A DNA stretch of 5,181 nt from an uncultured Anaerolineae bacterium (GTDB taxonomy: Bacteria; Chloroflexota; Anaerolineae; B4-G1; DUEL01). The DNA is taken from positions 1-5,181 of the forward strand of contig CALDFY010000126.1 in assembly GCA_937942115.1 (NCBI GenBank), read 5' to 3'. Under the pieces are notes generated by a model. It ran no database searches and was not told the DNA's origin. It saw only the letters and a program-made list of their open reading frames with translations. The translations under genes and the position numbers were made by a program. Below are positions 1 to 3,318 of the stretch, in pieces (position 1 is the stretch's first letter; each line of letters starts with the position of its first letter).

Positions 1-432
1 GATGTCCCGGTTGGTGAGGATGCCCACCAGTCGGTGCCGTTCGTCCGTGATGGGGACCCCACTGATGTGGTAGGTCGCCATAATCTCCTCGGCCTGCCGG
101 ACGGTGGCGGTTGGGGGGAGGGTGATGGGGTCCACCATCATCCCGGACTGGGAGCGTTTGACTTTGGAGACCTCCTGCGCTTGAGCCTGAGGGGGCATAT
201 TCCGGTGGATGACCCCCAGTCCTCCCTCCCGGGCCAGGGCAATGGCCATCGGCGCCTCGGTCACCGTGTCCATTGCCGCCGAGAGGATGGGGATGTTCAG
301 CCGAATGGTGGGGGTCAACTGAACGCTGACGTCGGTCTGGGCGGGCAGAACTTCGCTGTAGCCGGGGACGACCAGGACGTCATCAAAGGTCAGGGCTTCA
401 AAGGAGTTGAACAGGTCGGCATTTTGGTTCAT
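1..432 (-). CDS. guaB: IMP dehydrogenase, N-terminal part (cut by window edge)
   Basis: Inosine-5'-monophosphate dehydrogenase oxidises IMP to XMP with NAD+, the committed step of GMP synthesis in the cytoplasm. The minus strand reads open for 144 codons from the ATG at 432 to the window edge. Residues 13-23 (ALTFDDVLVVP) are the family's N-terminal signature. Residues 51-76 carry SAAMDTVTEAPMA and GGLGVIHRN, the start of the TIM barrel with its AMDTVTE and nucleotide-site strands. From about residue 95 the first CBS domain begins, with DPITL, then SGVPITD and LVGILTNRD at 124-143. The catalytic cysteine loop lies beyond the window. The start is supported by a GGAGGG site 6 nt upstream and by alignment of the first residues with the family. 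It is transcribed away from nusA from an overlapping promoter region. The identification is very secure; only the left end is unseen. Confidence 0.97.
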   Translation of the reverse strand, partial: MNQNADLFNSFEALTFDDVLVVPGYSEVLPAQTDVSVQLTPTIRLNIPILSAAMDTVTEAPMAIALAREGGLGVIHRNMPPQAQAQEVSKVKRSQSGMMVDPITLPPTATVRQAEEIMATYHISGVPITDERHRLVGILTNRDI

Positions 433-438
433 CCTTCA

Positions 439-444
439 CCCTCC
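439..444 (-). promoter_or_regulatory. guaB ribosome binding site
   Basis: On the minus strand GGAGGG lies 6 nt before the ATG at 432, a strong Shine-Dalgarno match with good spacing. It fixes the guaB start. The site sits in one arm of a small odd palindrome (440-452, CCTCCG-T-CGGAGG on the plus strand). Confidence 0.8.
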
Positions 445-453
445 GTCGGAGGA

Positions 454-482
454 ATTATACACCGGTGGTGAATTTGCGAAAA
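454..482 (-). promoter_or_regulatory. Probable guaB promoter
   Basis: On the minus strand a perfect TATAAT occupies 459-454. A poor -35 candidate (TTTTCG, 482-477) stands 17 bp upstream. Transcription would start near 447, giving a very short leader before the ATG at 432. The -10 is convincing in this GC-rich context and the -35 is weak, so an activator or an alternative spacing is possible. Its -35 region overlaps that of the divergent nusA promoter. Confidence 0.55.
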
Positions 483-502
483 TCCCCCGCGTATGCTATA
501 AT
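474..502 (+). promoter_or_regulatory. nusA promoter, extended -10 sigma70 type
   Basis: TTGCGA (474-479, four of six matches to TTGACA), a 17-bp spacer, then TATAAT (497-502) preceded by TGC (494-496), which makes an extended -10. The expected start of transcription is about 508-510, giving a leader of roughly 92 nt. This is the best promoter in the window. It indicates that nusA has its own promoter here rather than depending on an upstream rimP. Confidence 0.8.
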
Positions 503-530
503 ACTTTCCAGACAACGGGTATTGGATGAA

Positions 531-564
531 TGAAGGAAAGTGGGCTCCAACCCACTTTCTTTCA
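531..564 (+). promoter_or_regulatory. Leader hairpin of nusA mRNA with loop complementary to its SD
   Basis: The arms at 531-544 (TGAAGGAAAGTGGG) and 551-564 (CCCACTTTCTTTCA) pair over 14 bp with a single G-U at 535/560. The loop CTCCAA (545-550) is the exact reverse complement of TTGGAG at 583-588, which covers the nusA Shine-Dalgarno. No T-run follows, so it is not an intrinsic terminator. It may be an mRNA stability element or a translational control structure. The hairpin is seen directly; the regulatory role is inference. Confidence 0.6.
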
Positions 565-584
565 CATATAGGGCCTTGCGTTTT

Positions 585-590
585 GGAGGG
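585..590 (+). promoter_or_regulatory. nusA ribosome binding site
   Basis: GGAGGG stands 10 nt before the ATG at 601. It decides the start in favour of 601 over the in-frame ATG at 526, because the family's N-terminus aligns from 601 and the upstream ATG would force translation through the leader hairpin. Confidence 0.8.
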
Positions 591-600
591 ACTTTCGGGG

Positions 601-2763
601 ATGAAAAGTGAACTGCTGCTGGCCTTCAATCAGATTTGCGCTGAGCGGAATCTCTCGCGAGAGGTGGTGATGGAGGCCATCCGCGCGGCGGTCGTCTCCG
701 CCTATAAGCGGGATGTGGGGGCGCCGTCGTACCAGAATGTCACCGCTCAGATTGACCTGGAGACCGGGAAGACGCGCATCTTTGCCGAACGGCGCGTCGT
801 GGCCGAAGTCACCGACCCGCAGGTGGAGATTTCGCTGGAAGAGGCGCGGAGGATCAATCCGAACGTCCAGTTGGGGGAGACGTTGATGGTGGATAGCACC
901 CCCAACGACTTCGGTCGGATCGCCGCGCAGGCGGCACGCCAGCGGATTATGCAGTGCATCCGGGAGGCTGAGCGCGAGGTCCGCTATACCCGTCTGGCGG
1001 AGCAGGAGGGAGAACTGGTCCACGGAGTCGTCCAGAGCGTCACCCCCCAGGGGGTGATCCTGCATCTGGAGCGCACCGAGGCCGTCCTGCCGCGCCAGGA
1101 GATGGTGCCGGGAGAGCAATACGCTCTCCATGACCGGATTCGCGTCTATGTGCTGAAGGTCAACAAGACCTCGCGCGGCCCGCAGATCATCGTCTCCCGC
1201 AGCCACAAGAAACTGCTCCAGCGGTTGCTGGAACTGGAAGTGCCGGAGATCCAGAGCGGCGCCATAGAGATCAAAGCCATTGTCCGGGAAGCGGGCTCCC
1301 GCTCCAAAGTCGCTGTGGCCTCCCGGCAGCCGGGGCTGGACCCGGTGGGGTCCTGCATCGGCGTGCGCGGGACGCGCATCCAGTCCATCCTGCGGGAACT
1401 GGGCAACGAGAAGGTGGACATCATTGAGTGGAGCCCCGATCCGGTGACCTTCATCGCCAAAGCGTTGGGTCCGGCCCGGGTCCTCAGCGTGGTGCTGGAT
1501 GAGGACTCCACAGAGCCCATTGCCTACGTCGTCGTCCCCGACGACCAGTTGTCCCTGGCCATCGGCAAGAGCGGGCAGAATGCCCGACTGGCGGCCAAAC
1601 TGACGGGCTGGCGCGTGGACATCCAGAGCGCCACCGAAGCGGCCCAGTGGGTCTTCCGGCAGATCAAGGCGGATCCGGACATTCGGGAGGCACTGGGCCC
1701 GACGGCGGAGTTGTTGCCGCAGGTGGAGGCGGCACTGGCGCGCCGCAACCAGGAAAAGACGCCCTATACGGCCGAGGAACTGCTGGCCATCCGCCAGGTC
1801 GTGGAGAAAGTCCGCCATCATCTTCTGGAGGTGAAACGGGCGCGCAAAGGCCGCCGCAAGGTCCAAAAGGCGCGTCCCTCGGCGGCCGAAGCGGAACGCC
1901 AGGCGCGCGAGGCGGCAATCCAGGAGGCCCGCGCCCGCATCCCGGCGCACGCGTACCAGATTCCCATCTCGGAACTGGGCCTGAGCGAGCGGACTCAGAA
2001 GCACCTGGAGCGGCATCAACTGACCAGCGTGGGCCTGCTAATGGAGCGGCTGGCGGAGGGAGAGGAGGGGTTGCTCCGGCTGGAGGGCATCGGCGCCCGC
2101 GTGCTGACGGAGATTCGCGGGGCGCTGAAACCATTCCTTGCTCCTCCGGTGTCGGCGCCAGCGGAGGCGGCTCCGGTGCCGGAATCTACCCCCGAACCGA
2201 CGGCGCTGGTCGCAGAGGCGGTCCCGGAGGAGGTGCCGCCAGCGGTCGCAGAGGAAATCTCGCCGGTGCCTGCGCCTCTCGCCGAGGCGGTCCCGGCGGA
2301 ACCTTCGGCGCTCCCGAAGGAAACCGTCCTGGGTGAGCCTGAGTTCCTGCCTGAGGAGGAAGTCCCCGCAGGGCTCGTATGGATGCCGGAAGCGAAGGTC
2401 CCGGCAGAACCTGTATCCCTGCCCGAAGAACCGGTCCCAGGGGAACCGCTGCCGGTTCGGGAAGAAACGCCCGCAGCGGCGGAGCCCCAAATTGCGGTAC
2501 CGGAAGTACGTCCCGAAGTGTCGGTTGTCCTGTCGCCGGAACCGACAGCGGTCTCTGGGGAAGTCCCTGCCGAAGTGGAGGTGGGAGAAGCAGAGGAAGA
2601 GACGGAGGAGTGGGAAGAAGAGGTGGTGGAACGGAAATTGGGCCGGAAGCCGCCCAAGCGGCATAAGAAACCCCGGCGGGAGTTCATTTACGACGAGGAA
2701 TTGGGCCGCGCCGTCGCCATCCGCAAGCATCGCCGTCGCGGGGAGGACTGGGAGGAGTTTTAG
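601..2763 (+). CDS. nusA: Transcription termination/antitermination factor NusA
   Basis: NusA binds RNA polymerase and nascent RNA and modulates pausing, termination and antitermination. Starting at 601 the protein has 720 residues, much longer than the usual 350-500. Residues 1-128 form the N-terminal polymerase-binding domain. S1 follows at about 137-200 (GELVHGVVQSV). KH1 spans about 203-278 with the DPVGSCIGVRG loop (GXXG at 254-257), and KH2 about 280-345 with SLAIGKSGQNARLA (GXXG at 322-325). Residues about 360-450 are helical and charged. Residues 455-511 form a helix-hairpin-helix domain like the RNA polymerase alpha C-terminal domain (ISELGLSERT, then LEGIGARVLTEI). About 512-658 is a Pro/Glu/Ala/Val-rich, probably disordered tail, followed by an acidic run (659-675), a basic run (678-693) and an aromatic/charged end (694-720). 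The gene lies divergent from guaB. No ylxR or infB follows within the window, unlike the common rimP-nusA-ylxR-infB order. The family call is certain. Confidence 0.97.
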   Translation: MKSELLLAFNQICAERNLSREVVMEAIRAAVVSAYKRDVGAPSYQNVTAQIDLETGKTRIFAERRVVAEVTDPQVEISLEEARRINPNVQLGETLMVDSTPNDFGRIAAQAARQRIMQCIREAEREVRYTRLAEQEGELVHGVVQSVTPQGVILHLERTEAVLPRQEMVPGEQYALHDRIRVYVLKVNKTSRGPQIIVSRSHKKLLQRLLELEVPEIQSGAIEIKAIVREAGSRSKVAVASRQPGLDPVGSCIGVRGTRIQSILRELGNEKVDIIEWSPDPVTFIAKALGPARVLSVVLDEDSTEPIAYVVVPDDQLSLAIGKSGQNARLAAKLTGWRVDIQSATEAAQWVFRQIKADPDIREALGPTAELLPQVEAALARRNQEKTPYTAEELLAIRQVVEKVRHHLLEVKRARKGRRKVQKARPSAAEAERQAREAAIQEARARIPAHAYQIPISELGLSERTQKHLERHQLTSVGLLMERLAEGEEGLLRLEGIGARVLTEIRGALKPFLAPPVSAPAEAAPVPESTPEPTALVAEAVPEEVPPAVAEEISPVPAPLAEAVPAEPSALPKETVLGEPEFLPEEEVPAGLVWMPEAKVPAEPVSLPEEPVPGEPLPVREETPAAAEPQIAVPEVRPEVSVVLSPEPTAVSGEVPAEVEVGEAEEETEEWEEEVVERKLGRKPPKRHKKPRREFIYDEELGRAVAIRKHRRRGEDWEEF

Positions 2764-2767
2764 GGGG

Positions 2768-2791
2768 AGTCCAGTCCACAGTCCACAGTCC
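2768..2791 (+). repeat. Short AGTCC/AGTCCAC tandem repeat
   Basis: Directly after the nusA stop the sequence reads AGTCC (2768), AGTCCAC (2773), AGTCCAC (2780) and AGTCC (2787). It is a small slippage-type repeat with no visible function. Confidence 0.6.
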
Positions 2792-2826
2792 TACCTACCC
2801 GAGAGTTGGGATGCCCACTTCCGCCC

Positions 2827-2840
2827 GCCGCTGAAGCGGC
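2827..2840. repeat. Perfect small palindrome GCCGCT-GA-AGCGGC
   Basis: Six-base arms (2827-2832 and 2835-2840) surround GA. The palindrome lies 64 nt after the nusA stop and just ahead of a larger stem. It is probably part of the same intergenic structured unit or of a dispersed palindromic repeat. Confidence 0.5.
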
Positions 2841-2841
2841 A

Positions 2842-2898
2842 GGCTCAGATACCAAAGCCCTGACGGGCTATCCGGTTCGCATCTGAGCCAGGGGCTTT
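2842..2898 (+). terminator. Possible nusA terminator / structured 3' region
   Basis: GGCTCAGAT (2842-2850) pairs perfectly with ATCTGAGCC (2881-2889). Inside, AGCCC (2856-2860) and GGGCT (2865-2869) form a 5-bp stem over TGAC. An alternative pairing joins AAAGCCC-TG (2854-2862) with CAGGGGCTTT (2889-2898) and ends in TTTT, which is more terminator-like but has a bulge and a long loop. It is the best candidate for ending nusA transcription, though it is not a classical intrinsic terminator. It could also be a dispersed palindromic repeat. Confidence 0.35.
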
Positions 2899-2915
2899 TC
2901 GCCCACGAACATTTG

Positions 2916-2969
2916 CCCCCACCCCCCTTTATCCCCCCTCCCCCATCGCGGCGCTTGGGGGAGGGGGGA
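2916..2969. repeat. C/G-tract palindrome with G-quadruplex potential
   Basis: TCCCCCCTCCCCC (2932-2944) pairs over 13 bp with GGGGGAGGGGGGA (2957-2969) around a 12-nt loop. With the preceding C-tracts at 2916-2920 and 2922-2927, the minus strand shows four G-runs of 5, 6, 6 and 5 with loops of 1, 5 and 1 nt, a textbook G-quadruplex pattern. C-tract palindromes of this style are a familiar dispersed intergenic type in several GC-rich phyla (recalled, not checked here). No T-run follows, so it is not an intrinsic terminator. Confidence 0.6.
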
Positions 2970-2973
2970 AGGG

Positions 2974-2992
2974 CATATGCGTTAACTTAAGG
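2974..2992 (+). repeat. Left terminal inverted repeat of the MITE-like element (with flank)
   Basis: CATATGCGTTAACTTAAGG. It pairs with the right copy at 18 of 19 positions; the single mismatch is the first base of the proposed element (T2978 against C3244). It is AT-rich in an otherwise GC-rich stretch. Confidence 0.75.
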
Positions 2993-3244
2993 GGCTGCGC
3001 CAGTTAGGTCGCCGCCTCGGGCGCTGACTGAAGCCAGCCTCTTTGGGCCTTCGGCCGGGTCCCTTCACTTCGTTCGCAACAAGGTCGGCCTTCGCCGACC
3101 TCCTGAGGAGGGCGTCAACGCAGGTTGACGCCCGGCGCGAAGCGTAGGGGCAACCCTCGCGGTTGCCCCCAGGGGAGGCCGATTTCCAATCGGCGCCCGA
3201 AACGGCGGGAAGCGGAGAGCCGAAGCCAGCCTTAAGTTAACGCC
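2978..3244. mobile_element. MITE-like element, 267 bp, TA-flanked
   Basis: The ends are inverted repeats: GCGTTAACTTAAGG at 2979-2992 and its exact reverse complement at 3230-3243. Counting the flanks, 18 of 19 positions match between 2974-2992 and 3230-3248. TA borders both sides (2976-2977 and 3245-3246), so removing the element and one TA restores a CATATG site. No open frame inside has a coding look; the interior is a series of perfect hairpins. TA duplication is the hallmark of IS630/Tc1-mariner transposition, so a non-autonomous derivative of such an element is the leading guess. The parent transposase is not visible and the family is inferred from the TA alone. A non-mobile palindromic repeat is the alternative. 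Confidence 0.6.
3082..3194. repeat. Run of four perfect hairpins inside the MITE-like element
   Basis: Four consecutive perfect stems occur. (1) AGGTCGGC 3082-3089 with 3094-3101, loop CTTC. (2) GGGCGTCAAC 3110-3119 with 3124-3133, loop GCAG, 10 bp. (3) GGGGCAACC 3147-3155 with 3161-3169, loop CTCGC, 9 bp. (4) GCCGATT 3178-3184 with 3188-3194, loop TCC. The spacers are 8 to 13 nt. The arrangement is symmetric on both strands, so the direction is undetermined. Confidence 0.7.
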
Positions 3245-3248
3245 TATG
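3230..3248 (-). repeat. Right terminal inverted repeat of the MITE-like element (with flank)
   Basis: On the minus strand it reads CATAGGCGTTAACTTAAGG, matching the left copy except at one base. The AT-rich TTAAGTTAA lies about 80 nt before the NACHT gene start and is the only AT-rich patch near that gene. It could contribute promoter elements, but no clear -10/-35 pair is seen. Confidence 0.75.
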
Positions 3249-3318
3249 GAGGGTCAGGGGGAGGGGTGAGGAGCGCCGCCGGGCCTGGAGTCCGCAACGG
3301 CGCAGGCGCTGAAAGCGA

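Noticed and set aside
440..452. CCTCCG-T-CGGAGG palindrome as an operator for guaB
   Set aside because: The arms are short and contain the guaB SD, so half of the symmetry is explained by the ribosome binding site; no second site was found.
34..471. 145-codon plus-strand frame opposite guaB
   Set aside because: It is antisense to the clearly identified IMP dehydrogenase and has low-complexity Gly/His/Asp composition.
526..600. In-frame upstream ATG giving NusA 25 extra residues (MNEGKW...)
   Set aside because: It has no clear SD, would translate through the 14-bp hairpin, and NusA homologues align from ATG 601, which has GGAGGG 10 nt upstream.
562..2019. 485-codon open frame on the minus strand opposite nusA
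   Set aside because: It is a compositional shadow of nusA in GC-rich DNA: biased residues and no recognisable domain.
2138..2863. Arg/Ser-rich plus-strand frame overlapping the nusA tail
   Set aside because: It is frame-shifted reading of the Pro/Glu tail; extreme Arg content and no SD or domain.
2842..2898. Known riboswitch class
   Set aside because: I could not match the stems and loops to any conserved riboswitch core, and no gene follows at a suitable distance.
2932..2969. Intrinsic terminator at the 13-bp C/G hairpin
   Set aside because: There is no T-run after the stem on either strand (AAGGGCATATG on plus, ATAAAGGGG on minus).
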